Below are positions 35,900 to 44,367 of a stretch of DNA of 64,000 nucleotides, one piece after another. The translations under genes were made by a program, and so were the position numbers. The stretch lies in contig NZ_JASGKT010000002.1 in the NCBI RefSeq assembly GCF_047600445.1, forward strand, positions 1,116,001 to 1,180,000, given 5' to 3'. The notes under the pieces are model-generated. The model was not told the DNA's origin. It was given only the letters and a program-made list of their open reading frames with translations, and ran no database searches. Origin of the DNA: Piscinibacter sp047600445. Lineage in GTDB: Bacteria; Pseudomonadota; Gammaproteobacteria; Burkholderiales; Burkholderiaceae_C. How positions within the stretch are numbered: the stretch's first letter is position 1; every line of letters starts with the position of its first letter.

Positions 35900-36042
35900 T
35901 CTGACGCGCGGGCCCCCACCTCGGGGGGCCGGGCCGCGCCGGCGGCCGTGCGCCCCGTGATCGTGGGTGGCCGACGGCCCCACCGCGCGAGGCGGCCGTT
36001 CCAGAATCCGCGCAACGCACGACGCTGCGCCGGACACGGAAC

Positions 36043-37722
36043 ATGCCGCAGATCCAGACCCCGCGCGCCGGAATTGGGCCGGCGCAGCCGGTGCCGCCGG
36101 CCGACCATCCCCTGGCGCGCTTCGAGCCGCTGCGGCCCGCCGAGCGCGTGTTGCTGCGCGCCTGCCGGCACGGCGACATCGCGCGCATCGGGCTGCGCCG
36201 GCCGCGCGAGGCGCTGCCCGACGTGACGCTGCGCGCCGCCTTCGTCGCCGCGCTGGCGCTGGGCGCTGCCACGCGGCGCCACGGCCGCCGCGTACAGGTG
36301 CTGGGCGCCTGGATCGAGGGCCGCCTCGACCTCGGCGACTGCGAGGTGCCGGCCAGCCTGTGGTTCTTCCGCTGCGTGTTCGACACCACGCCGCTGTTCG
36401 ACGGCGCGCGGCTGCGCGGCGCGCTGGCCTTGCCCGACTGCGAGCTGCCCGGCCTGCTGGCCGAGCGCTGCCGCATCGCGCAGGACCTGGCCCTGAACGC
36501 CGGCTGCAGCATCGCCGGCGAGCTGCGGCTGGCCCAGGCGCGCATCGAGGGCGACTTCAACGGCGCGCGCCTGTCGCTGGGCGGCCACGAGGCCCCGGTG
36601 TCCGCGCGCCGCAGCCTGATGGCCGACGGCATCGAGGTCGGCGGCGACCTGCGCCTGGGCGAAGGCTTCGATGCTTCCGGCCAGGTGCGCTTCGCCGGCG
36701 CGCGCGTGCGCGGCGACTTCGTCGCCAGCGGCGCGCGCGTGCACGGCCCGCTCGACGCCGAAGGCCTGCGCGGCAGCGCGCTACTGCTCGACCGCATCGA
36801 GATCGGCGGCGACCTGCGGCTCGACCAGGGCTTCGCGGCGGCCGGCGGCGTCAGCGCCCGCCGCGCGCGCATCGGCGGCGACCTGGACTGCGGCGGCGCG
36901 GCCTTCGACCGCATCGGCGAAGCCTCCTGGGGCGAGGGCATCTCGCTGGTGCTCGACCGCGCGCGCATCGGCGGCGCGCTGCGCCTGGCGCGCCTGCAAG
37001 TGCCCTTGCAGGGCGCGTCGCTGGCCGGCGCGCGCGCCGGGGCGCTGGTCGACGACGCCAGCACCTGGGGCGAGCGGCTGGTGCTAGACGGCTTCACGTA
37101 CTCGCGCTTCGGCGAGGGCGCGCCGCTCGATTCGGGCTTCCGCCTCGCGTGGCTGGAGTGCCAGCCGGCCGCGCACCTGGACGCCGACTTCCGCATGCAG
37201 CCGTGGCGGCGCGCGATGCGCGTGCTGCGCGGCATGGGCCGCTCCGCCAGCGCCGGCACGCTGGCCTGCCGGCGCGAGCAGCGCCTGCGCCGCATCGGGC
37301 GCATCGGCGAATCGCTGCCCGCCGCGCTGCGCTGGCTGGCGCGCGCGGCGCACGCCGGCTTCGGCGCGCTGGCCGGCTACGGCTGGCGGCCGCAGCGCCT
37401 CGCGGCCTGGGCTTTGCTGGCCTGGCTGGGCGCCGGCGCGTTCTTCGCCGTGGCGCAGCAGCACGGCGCGCTGGCCGCGCTGCCGGGGCCGGAGCTGCCG
37501 TTCAGCCCGTTCGCCTACGCGCTCGACCTGCTGCTGCCCGGCATCGACCTGCACGAAGCGAGCCGCTGGCAGCCGGCAGCCAGCGCCGAGCCGCCGTGGA
37601 GCGAGGCGGCGCGTGCGCTCGGCTGGGGCCTGCGGCTGTTCGGCGTGCTGGCGGCGTTGCTGCTGCTGGTGTCGCTGGCGGGCTGGGCCGATCGGGATCG
37701 TGACCGTGGGCGGCACCGCTGA
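36043..37722 (+). CDS. Beta-helix repeat membrane protein of unknown function
   Basis: A 559-residue protein. After an 80-residue helical head comes a region (about 85-345) of degenerate pentapeptide/bactofilin-like repeats with the period seen in GGDLRLGEGFDASGQVRFAGARVRGDF, predicting a right-handed beta-helix; then a basic segment and a C-terminal module with two hydrophobic helices (AAWALLAWLGAGAFFAVAQ and FGVLAALLLLVSLAGWA) separated by FAYALDLLLPGIDLHEASRW. That loop resembles those next to pore-like helices in other pentapeptide membrane proteins. Similar proteins are labelled membrane oxidoreductase in some databases without a visible cofactor site. I cannot assign a function. Confidence 0.72.
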   Translation: MPQIQTPRAGIGPAQPVPPADHPLARFEPLRPAERVLLRACRHGDIARIGLRRPREALPDVTLRAAFVAALALGAATRRHGRRVQVLGAWIEGRLDLGDCEVPASLWFFRCVFDTTPLFDGARLRGALALPDCELPGLLAERCRIAQDLALNAGCSIAGELRLAQARIEGDFNGARLSLGGHEAPVSARRSLMADGIEVGGDLRLGEGFDASGQVRFAGARVRGDFVASGARVHGPLDAEGLRGSALLLDRIEIGGDLRLDQGFAAAGGVSARRARIGGDLDCGGAAFDRIGEASWGEGISLVLDRARIGGALRLARLQVPLQGASLAGARAGALVDDASTWGERLVLDGFTYSRFGEGAPLDSGFRLAWLECQPAAHLDADFRMQPWRRAMRVLRGMGRSASAGTLACRREQRLRRIGRIGESLPAALRWLARAAHAGFGALAGYGWRPQRLAAWALLAWLGAGAFFAVAQQHGALAALPGPELPFSPFAYALDLLLPGIDLHEASRWQPAASAEPPWSEAARALGWGLRLFGVLAALLLLVSLAGWADRDRDRGRHR

Positions 37723-37791
37723 ACCGCGCGGGCTGCGTCAGAATCGCGCGACGCACGGCTTCGCGCCCGGCTCGCGCCCGGGTCCACGCTC

Positions 37792-40491
37792 ATGAACCTA
37801 CCGCTCCGTCTTGCCGCACTGACCTCTCTGGCCTCGGCGCTGGCCGGCTGCGCCGCGCCCGGGCCGGCCACCACGGCGGCGGCCACGCCTGCCGCCCAGG
37901 CCGCGGCACCGGCCGCCAGCGCGGCTTCGGCGCCGGCCGGCGCGGCCTCCGCGCTCGCCGCCACCCCGCCGCGCCCCGACGCCGCCGCGCCGAAACCCTT
38001 CGCCGAGGTGATCAAGGATGCCAAGCAGCAGCCGGGTTTCTTCCCGGTCTGGCGCAAGGACGAGAAGGTCTGGCTGGAGATCCCGGCCGAGCGGCTCGGC
38101 CAGCCTTTCCTGCTGTCGGCCAACGTGTCGGAGTCGATCGGGGAGCGCGGCCTGTACGGCAGCCAGATGGGGCCCTCGTGGCTGGCGGCGTTCCGGCGCG
38201 TCAACAACCAGATCCAGCTCGTTGCGCTGAACAGCGAGTACACCGCCACCTCGCCGGCGATGAAGACCACGGTGGCGCAGGCCTTCTCGGCCAGCCTGCT
38301 GGCCGCCGGCGCGGTGGCCAGCGCGCCGCACCCCGAGCGCAAGTCGGTGCTGGTCGACGCCGGCTTCCTGATCGCCGACCTGCCCAACTACTCGATGGCC
38401 ATCGAGCGCGCATTCCGCATGAGCTACGGACTGGACCGCGCCAATTCGTCGATCGAGAAGGCGCGTGTCGTCGACGACATGACGACGCTGAACCTGCGCA
38501 TGCACTTCGCGACCGCGCGGCTGCCGCTGCCGCCGCTCGCGCCGCCGCCGCCGAACACGCCGGTGCCGACGCCGCCCAAGGTGCTGCCCGACGCGCGCAG
38601 CATGTTCGTCGGCATGGTCTACAGCTTCACCCGGCTGCCCGAGACGCCGATGGCGCCGCGCGAGGCCGATCCGCGCGTCGGCCACTTCACCGACACGGTG
38701 ACCGACCTCACCACCGACTTGCAGCCCAACCCGAAGCGCTTCCTCGTCAACCGCTGGCGGCTGGAGAAGGCCGACCCGGCCGCGGCGCTGTCGGAGCCCC
38801 GGCAGCCCATCGTCTTCTGGCTCGACAAGAACATCCCGCCGCTGTACCGCCAGGCCGTCACCGAAGGCATCCTGGAGTGGAACAAGGCCTTCGAGCGCAT
38901 CGGTTTCAAGAACGCGGTCGTGGCCCGGCAGCAGGGCGACGACGACGACTTCGACACGCTGGACGCGCGCCACGCCTCGATCCGCTGGTTCGTCGGCTCG
39001 GACGTGGGCTTCGCTCGCGGCCCGAGCCAGACCGACCCGCGCAGCGGCGAGATCATCGACGCCGACATCGCGATGAGCGACGTGTTCGGCCGCGGCGCGC
39101 GGCGCTTCCGCGTCGAGACCGTGGGCGGCGCGCTGGCCGAGGCGCCGCACCCGCACCACCATCACGACGGGCGCGCCTGCGACTACGCCGACCGGGTGGC
39201 CGCCGAATTCGGCTTCGCGCTCGACCTGCTGGCCGCGCGCGGCGAGATCGCCACCGACGGCCCCGAGGCCGAGGCCTTCGCCAAGTCGGTGGTGCGCGAC
39301 ACCATCATGCACGAGGTCGGCCACACACTGGGCCTGACGCACAACTTCAAGGCCTCGACCGTCTACACCCGCGCGCAGTTGCAGGACAAGGACTTCACCG
39401 AGAAGCACGGCATCTCCGGCTCGGTGATGGACTACAACGCCTACAACCTCGCCGTCGCCGGCGAGCGCCAGGGCAGCCTGAACAACACCACGCTCGGGCC
39501 CTACGACTACTGGGCCATCGAGTACGCCTACAAGCCGATCGGGCCGGCCGACGAGAAGGCCGAGCTGGCGCGCATCGCCGGCCGCAGCGCCGGCGACCCG
39601 CTGCTGGCCTTCGCCAACGACCCCGACACCGGCGGCAGCGCGGCCAACGACGGCATCGACCCGCTGGTGAACCGCTTCGACCTCGGCGACGACCCGCTGG
39701 CCTACTACCGCAAGCGCCTGCAGCTCTCGCGCGAGCTGTGGCAGCGCGAGCAGGCGCGCACGCCGCAGCCGGGCGAAGACCCGAACCGCCAGCGCCGCGT
39801 GCTGGTCTCGGGCTTCACCGCGCTGCGCGACTCGCCGGCGCTGGTGGGCAAGTACGTCGGCGGCATGTACACCGCGCGCACGGTGCCGGGCGAGAAGACG
39901 CCGGCCTTCGTGCCGGTGGAGCCGGCCAAGCAGCGCGAGGCGCTGCAGTTCCTCACCACCAGCCTGTTCTCGGCCGACAGCTTCCGCTTCAGGCCGGAGT
40001 TCCTGGCCAGCCTCGCGCCCGACTACCGCGAGTGGGATCGCGCCGGGCTGGTCAGCATTCCGGCCGCGGTGCAGCAGTTGCAGGGTGTCGCGCTCGACCG
40101 GCTGATGAGCCCGGGCACGGCGTCGCGCCTGCTCGACCTGCCGCTGTTCGTGCCCGAGAAGGATCGCCGCGGGCTGATCTCGCTGCACGAGGTCTACGCC
40201 ACGCTGCAAGGCGCGGTGTGGAGCGAGCTGAAGCAGGGCGGCGAGATCGACCGCCTGCGCCGCACGCTGCAGCGCGAGCACCTCAAGCGCGTGCAGTCAT
40301 TGCTGGTGCGCGTCAACACGCCGCTGCCGGCCGATGCACAAAGCCTGCTGCGCGCCAACGCCGTCGCGCTGCGCGACGACATCCGCCGCGCGCTGGCGGG
40401 CCGGCGTTGGAACGTGGATGCGCGGGCGCACCTCCAGGAGAGCCTGGCGCAGTTGGAGCAGGCGCTGGGGGCGGGGATGTTGCGGAGCTAG
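37792..40491 (+). CDS. Zinc-dependent metzincin-like lipoprotein (DUF5117/DUF4953)
   Basis: An 899-residue exported metalloprotease. The signal peptide ends in the lipobox ALAGC (Cys20), followed by an Ala/Pro tether, a DUF5118/DUF5117 region, then the zinc site HEVGHTLGLTH (His507, Glu508, His511, His517), a full metzincin HExxHxxGxxH, and a Met-turn SVMDYNAYN. A histidine cluster (PHPHHHHDGRAC) lies about 60 residues before the zinc site and could handle metal. CAGAAT at 37740-37745 is a possible -10. Substrates are unknown; an outer-membrane-anchored protein or peptide hydrolase is the likely role. Confidence 0.9.
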   Translation: MNLPLRLAALTSLASALAGCAAPGPATTAAATPAAQAAAPAASAASAPAGAASALAATPPRPDAAAPKPFAEVIKDAKQQPGFFPVWRKDEKVWLEIPAERLGQPFLLSANVSESIGERGLYGSQMGPSWLAAFRRVNNQIQLVALNSEYTATSPAMKTTVAQAFSASLLAAGAVASAPHPERKSVLVDAGFLIADLPNYSMAIERAFRMSYGLDRANSSIEKARVVDDMTTLNLRMHFATARLPLPPLAPPPPNTPVPTPPKVLPDARSMFVGMVYSFTRLPETPMAPREADPRVGHFTDTVTDLTTDLQPNPKRFLVNRWRLEKADPAAALSEPRQPIVFWLDKNIPPLYRQAVTEGILEWNKAFERIGFKNAVVARQQGDDDDFDTLDARHASIRWFVGSDVGFARGPSQTDPRSGEIIDADIAMSDVFGRGARRFRVETVGGALAEAPHPHHHHDGRACDYADRVAAEFGFALDLLAARGEIATDGPEAEAFAKSVVRDTIMHEVGHTLGLTHNFKASTVYTRAQLQDKDFTEKHGISGSVMDYNAYNLAVAGERQGSLNNTTLGPYDYWAIEYAYKPIGPADEKAELARIAGRSAGDPLLAFANDPDTGGSAANDGIDPLVNRFDLGDDPLAYYRKRLQLSRELWQREQARTPQPGEDPNRQRRVLVSGFTALRDSPALVGKYVGGMYTARTVPGEKTPAFVPVEPAKQREALQFLTTSLFSADSFRFRPEFLASLAPDYREWDRAGLVSIPAAVQQLQGVALDRLMSPGTASRLLDLPLFVPEKDRRGLISLHEVYATLQGAVWSELKQGGEIDRLRRTLQREHLKRVQSLLVRVNTPLPADAQSLLRANAVALRDDIRRALAGRRWNVDARAHLQESLAQLEQALGAGMLRS

Positions 40492-40517
40492 ATGCTTCAT
40501 CTGATGGGCTGGAGCGA

Positions 40518-40568
40518 CAAAGGGCCGTCCGGGGCGCCCGCGCCGCGAGCGCCCCGGACGGCCCTTTG
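40518..40568. terminator. Bidirectional terminator, 20-bp stem
   Basis: A perfect 20-bp inverted repeat (40518-40537 with 40549-40568, loop of 11) whose ends read CAAAGGGCC and GGCCCTTTG, so short T-tracts exist on both strands. It can end the metzincin transcript and any minus-strand transcript coming from the 55-residue gene. Confidence 0.8.
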
Positions 40569-40569
40569 C

Positions 40570-40616
40570 TGAACCAGCGGTGGCATGCCACCTGTTCGCA
40601 TGCCACCCCTGGTTCA
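40570..40616. repeat. 19-bp inverted repeat next to the structured element
   Basis: TGAACCAGCGGTGGCATGC (40570-40588) and its near-complement ending CCTGGTTCA (40598-40616) pair at 18 of 19 positions around a nine-base loop. It abuts the 27-bp arm that begins at 40617. Confidence 0.75.
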
Positions 40617-40853
40617 GCGCGGCAGGCGCGGCCCCGTGGGGGCGATTTGGGGGCGGCGAGAAGCGCAGGCGCCGGGGTCGGCGCGCGTACTCGCGCGCTT
40701 CGTCCTCATGCTCGTCGCGGGTGTTTGAGCGCAGCGGGCAAGGCCCGCGCAGCGAGTTCCGCGACGCGACCCTGGTGTCGAGCATCGCAGCGAAGTCGGT
40801 GCGCAGCACCGACCGCCACCGCATGAGCCCCCACGGGGCCGCGCCTGCCGCGC
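40617..40853. repeat. Structured 237-bp element with perfect 27-bp terminal inverted repeats
   Basis: Arms 40617-40643 and 40827-40853 are exact complements over 27 bp (core CCCCGTGGGGGC). The 183-bp interior holds three further perfect hairpins: 40681-40698 (7 bp), 40734-40748 (6 bp) and 40796-40812 (7 bp). Together these draw a multibranched fold. No reading frame in it is convincing. It could be a MITE-like non-autonomous element, a REP-type repeat or a structured RNA. Its minus-strand translations resemble short hypothetical proteins I recall from Burkholderiales annotations, which hints at a dispersed family; that is from memory and unverified. Confidence 0.65.
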
Positions 40854-40892
40854 CGCTCCACGCCACGCCCGCACCATGCACCACGCGGAAAC

Positions 40893-41060
40893 TCACTGCA
40901 CCCGCCGCACAGCCGCCTCCCCGGCATCGTTGTGCGCCACCGGCACGCTGGCCGCCGGCGCGGCGGCGGGCGCATCCTCGAACAGCATGCTTCCGATCGC
41001 GGCGGTGCCGCCAGCCAGCAGGCAGAAGGTCAGCGCGGCGCAGAAGAGGCGGTCGATCAT
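40893..41060 (-). CDS. 55-residue exported small protein
   Basis: A short gene with an excellent ribosome site, AAGGAG, seven bases before the ATG. The product begins MIDRLFCAALTFCLLAGGTAA, a signal peptide or single membrane helix, followed by an acidic/Ala-rich 30-residue tail ending AAVRRVQ. TAGAGT around 41107-41112 could be its -10. I do not recognise it. Downstream on its strand lies the structured inverted-repeat element, then the bidirectional terminator, so the element could be its 3' untranslated region. Confidence 0.6.
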   Translation of the reverse strand: MIDRLFCAALTFCLLAGGTAAIGSMLFEDAPAAAPAASVPVAHNDAGEAAVRRVQ

Positions 41061-41185
41061 GTTCGGCTCCTTGGAGTGTGGCGACGACGTGTCGCGTTGG
41101 AAGGCACTCTAGGAGCCGCGCCGCCGCGCCGCGAGCGCTTTGCGACGGGCTGCGCAAAAGCGGGGATGAACCGCGCCTGGGTCGC

Positions 41186-42979
41186 TCAGATCGGCGCGGT
41201 GCGCTCGCGCAGCCAGTCGAGCGCCGCGCCCGTCACCAGCGGCTCGATGCGCTCGCGCACCGTCGCGTGGTAGGCGTTGAGCCAGTCGATCTCGTCGGCG
41301 CGCAGCAGCGAGCGCTCGACCAGGCGCGTGTCTATCGGGCACAACGTGAGCGTCTCGAAGGCGAGGAACTCGCCGAACTCGCTGGCGCCGGCCGGCACGT
41401 TGAGCACCAGGTTCTCGATGCGGATGCCCCACTGCCCGGGCCGGTACAGGCCCGGCTCGATGCTGGTGACCATGCCCGGCTCCATCGCCATGTGGGCGTC
41501 GGGCGCGGCCTTGGAGATGCTCTGCGGGCCTTCGTGCACGTTCAGGAAGTAGCCCACGCCGTGGCCGGTGCCGTGGCCGTATTCGAGGCGCTGCTCCCAC
41601 AGCGGCGCGCGGGCGATGGCGTCCAGCATGGGTGAGAGCGTGCCGCGCGGGAAGACGGTGCGCGACAGCGCCATCGTGCCCTTGAGCACCAGCGTGTAGT
41701 CGCGCTTGTGCGCCGCGCCGACGCTGCCGATCGGCCAGACGCGCGTGATGTCGGTGGTGCCGCCGAGGTACTGGCCGCCGGAGTCGATCAGCAGCAGGCC
41801 GTCGCCCTCGATGACGGCGTGCGACTGCGGCGTCGCCCGGTAGTGCGGCATCGCGCCGTTGGCGTTGAAGCCGGCGATGGTGGAAAAGCTCAGGCCCGCG
41901 AAGCCCGGCCGCCGGGCGCGCGCGGCGCCGAGCCGCTCGTCGATGGTCAGCTCGGTGATGCGCTCCTTGCCGAGCGCGGCCTCGAACCAGGCGTAGAACT
42001 CGCACATCGCGGCGCCGTCCTGGCGCATCGCCTCGCGGATGAAGGCGGCTTCGGCGTCGCTCTTGCGGCTTTTCAGCAGCGTGCTCGGGTTGATCGCCTC
42101 GATGACCGGCCCCTTCACGCGCTCGCGCAGCCCCAGCGTCACGCGCTTCGGGTCGACCAGCAGCGTGGCGCCGGTCGGCAGCGCGGCCAGCGCGGTGGCC
42201 GCGTCGGCATAGGGCGCGAGCGCGATGCCGTCGGCGGCCAGCGCCGCCTTCAGCGCCGCGTCGACCTTGCCCGCGCCGACGAACAGCGTCGCGCCCGACG
42301 GCGCGATCAGCAGGTGGGCCAGGAACACCGGGTTGTATTCGACGTCCGCGCCGCGCAGGTTGAGCGCCCAGGCGACGTCGTCCACCGTGCTGACCAGGTG
42401 GTGCGTGGCGCCGTGGCGCGCCATCGCCTCGCGCACCTGCGCGAGCTTGGCGGCGCGCGGCAGCGGCGCCTCGGGGGCGCGGTGTTCGTACACCGGCGCG
42501 GCGGGCAGGGCGGGGCGCTCGGGCCAGACATCGGCGAGCAGGTCGAGGTCGGTGCGCAGCGTCGCGCCGGCCCGGTCGAGCGCGGCGCGCAGTTGCTGCG
42601 CCGCGGCCAGGCCGAGCACCGCGCCGTCGACCGCCACGCCGTCGCCGGCTTTCAGCTCGCGCGCCAGCCACTCGATGTGGTGGCTCGCGGTGGCGGTGGG
42701 GATCTTCACCAGCGCGATGCCGCTGCCGGCGAGTTCGGCCTCGGCCTGCACCCAGTAGCGGCTGTCGGCGAACAGCGCGGCCTTGTCGCGCGTGACCACC
42801 AGCGTGCCCATCGAGCCGCTGAAGCCCGACAGCCACTGCCGCCCCTGCCAGTGCTCGGGCAGGTACTCCGACAGGTGCGGGTCGGCCGAAGGCACGAGCA
42901 GCGCCGCCAGGCCGTGCCGGGCCAGCGCGCGCTGGGTGGTCGCGATGCGTTCGCGGTGCGGCGAGGTGCGGGTGTCCAT
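41186..42979 (-). CDS. M24B Xaa-Pro aminopeptidase (aminopeptidase P family)
   Basis: A 597-residue cytosolic metallopeptidase removing an N-terminal residue before proline. It has the three-domain architecture of eukaryotic-type APP1: two creatinase N-domains (SADPHLSEYLPEHWQGRQWLSGFSGS opening) and the catalytic pita-bread domain, with metal ligands in LIDSGGQYLGGTTDITR, HGTGHGVGYFLNVHEGP, ENLVLNV and the final GLYRPGQWGIRIEN region. No signal peptide. TAGAAT lies six bases before the ATG with no ribosome site; the TAXI gene ends 9 bp upstream. Confidence 0.94.
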   Translation of the reverse strand: MDTRTSPHRERIATTQRALARHGLAALLVPSADPHLSEYLPEHWQGRQWLSGFSGSMGTLVVTRDKAALFADSRYWVQAEAELAGSGIALVKIPTATASHHIEWLARELKAGDGVAVDGAVLGLAAAQQLRAALDRAGATLRTDLDLLADVWPERPALPAAPVYEHRAPEAPLPRAAKLAQVREAMARHGATHHLVSTVDDVAWALNLRGADVEYNPVFLAHLLIAPSGATLFVGAGKVDAALKAALAADGIALAPYADAATALAALPTGATLLVDPKRVTLGLRERVKGPVIEAINPSTLLKSRKSDAEAAFIREAMRQDGAAMCEFYAWFEAALGKERITELTIDERLGAARARRPGFAGLSFSTIAGFNANGAMPHYRATPQSHAVIEGDGLLLIDSGGQYLGGTTDITRVWPIGSVGAAHKRDYTLVLKGTMALSRTVFPRGTLSPMLDAIARAPLWEQRLEYGHGTGHGVGYFLNVHEGPQSISKAAPDAHMAMEPGMVTSIEPGLYRPGQWGIRIENLVLNVPAGASEFGEFLAFETLTLCPIDTRLVERSLLRADEIDWLNAYHATVRERIEPLVTGAALDWLRERTAPI

Positions 42980-42991
42980 CGGCCGATTCTA
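42980..42991 (-). promoter_or_regulatory. Predicted leaderless promoter of the Xaa-Pro aminopeptidase
   Basis: TAGAAT (42991-42986, minus strand) followed by CGGCCG and the ATG. Its TAG is also the stop codon of the TAXI gene. Confidence 0.5.
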
Positions 42992-44350
42992 GGTTTGGGA
43001 GGCCTTGCCCTGCAGGCGGCGGCGCACCATGTGGATGTTGGCGCGCAGCGCGTACAGCTCGTCGGCATACGACAGCGGCACGCTGATGCGGCCGGCGCGC
43101 TCTTCCAGCTTGTCCAGCTCGGCCAGCAGTTCACCGGACGGCCGCTCGGGCGCGGCTTCCTCCAGCCGGCGCAACTGCCCGTACCAGCGGAAGATGCGCG
43201 AGCGCACGCGCAGGGCGTACAGCGGCGGCACGACGCGCGACAGCGGGATCAGGATGGCGATGATGGACACCAGCACCACCCACATGCGGTCGATCAGGTT
43301 GGCCAGCCAGAACGGCAGGTAGCGCTGCAGGAAGGGCGGCCCGCTGCGGTAGAAGCGCTCGGCCTCGGGCGCCAGCGTGCGTTCGGTGTTCTCTATCGAC
43401 GGGAACGCGCCCTTGCGCTGGAACCAGCCCGGCCCACCGTGGATCTGCCGCGCCGCCTGCACGAACAACTGCACCAGCGCCGGATGCAGCGACTCCTTGG
43501 CCACCAGCGTGGCGGTGGGCGCGATCATGCGGATGTTGGCCGGCGGCAGGTCGCGCGCCAGGTCGACCACGCCGCGCGGCAGCGTCACCGCGCTGAGGAA
43601 GGGAAAGCGGCGCGAGTAGGCCTCGGCCTGCGGGAAGTCGAACAGCCGGATGCCCGGCGTCTGCAACAGCATCTGCACCAGCGGCGATTCGGGCGCCGAG
43701 GCGAACACCAGCGCGTCGAGTTCGCCGTCGAGCAGCGCGACGACGGCCGGCGTCGAGGGGCGCTCGAAGAGCTTCAGCGCGCCGGGCTCGATGCGGTTGG
43801 CTTCGAGCAGCCGCCCGACCAGGTTGGGCACGCCGCTACCGGGCGCGCCGACGTTGAGCGTCCAGTCGCCCGGCCGCGCCATGTCGGCCAGCGATTCCAG
43901 CGCCGGCTTGCCGATCGCGCGCCGCGCCGAGGCCTCGCGATAGAACAGCCACACCGGCTCGTAGAACAGGCTGCCGAGCGAGACCAGCCCGGCGTTGGCC
44001 GCATCGGCGTCGGCGCTGCTGGCGTGCTGGACGTCGGCGCCGCCCTGCACGAAGGCGAGGTCGACGCCGGAGTCCTCGTCGCGCAGCAGTTGCAGGTTCT
44101 CGGCCGCGCCGGCGGTGCCGCGCAGCTCGACGCGGATGCCGTGCCGCGCCAGCAGCGCCGCGTAGCGCTTGCCGAACTCGGCATACGCGCCCTGCTCGGC
44201 GCCGGTGGCCAGCACCACCTTCTTGGGCGGGTTCGGGTCGAGCAGCTTGTAGGCCAGCAGCAGCAGCACGAGCGCGAGCAGGATGAACGGTCCCGCGGTG
44301 GCGAGCAGGTCGCGCATCGACAGCAGCGTGTGGCGCAGGGCTTGAGGCAT
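42989..44350 (-). CDS. TAXI-family TRAP solute-binding protein, membrane-anchored
   Basis: A 453-residue periplasmic binding protein of the TAXI family. An uncleaved N-terminal helix (FILLALVLLLLAYKLL) anchors it; the binding domain carries VVLATGAEQGAYAEFGKRYAALL and LAFVQGGAD; unusually for a plain binding protein a second helix (MWVVLVSIIAILIPLSRVV) and a cytoplasmic helical tail follow, a form frequent in proteobacteria. No TRAP membrane subunits are nearby. The family binds glutamate or other small acids. Divergent from the MscS gene with only 17 bp between start codons. Confidence 0.9.
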   Translation of the reverse strand: MPQALRHTLLSMRDLLATAGPFILLALVLLLLAYKLLDPNPPKKVVLATGAEQGAYAEFGKRYAALLARHGIRVELRGTAGAAENLQLLRDEDSGVDLAFVQGGADVQHASSADADAANAGLVSLGSLFYEPVWLFYREASARRAIGKPALESLADMARPGDWTLNVGAPGSGVPNLVGRLLEANRIEPGALKLFERPSTPAVVALLDGELDALVFASAPESPLVQMLLQTPGIRLFDFPQAEAYSRRFPFLSAVTLPRGVVDLARDLPPANIRMIAPTATLVAKESLHPALVQLFVQAARQIHGGPGWFQRKGAFPSIENTERTLAPEAERFYRSGPPFLQRYLPFWLANLIDRMWVVLVSIIAILIPLSRVVPPLYALRVRSRIFRWYGQLRRLEEAAPERPSGELLAELDKLEERAGRISVPLSYADELYALRANIHMVRRRLQGKASQT

Positions 44351-44367
44351 GGCCGTACGATAGCGCC
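44351..44367. promoter_or_regulatory. 17-bp divergent promoter with overlapping -10 boxes
   Basis: TACGAT (44356-44361) lies six bases before the MscS ATG, and the complementary TATCGT (44362-44357) lies six bases before the TAXI ATG. Both messages would begin at the start codon, and polymerase could serve only one direction at a time. Confidence 0.5.

Noticed and set aside
35911..35930. GGCCCCC/GGGGGCC hairpin after ettA as a terminator
   Set aside because: The stem is 7 bp with no U-tract on either side; termination here cannot be supported from sequence.
40297..41157. A 286-codon minus-strand frame running through the inverted-repeat element
   Set aside because: It reads through the 27-bp arms and the terminator and has no ribosome site or recognisable domain. 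The 55-codon gene in another frame has a better case.
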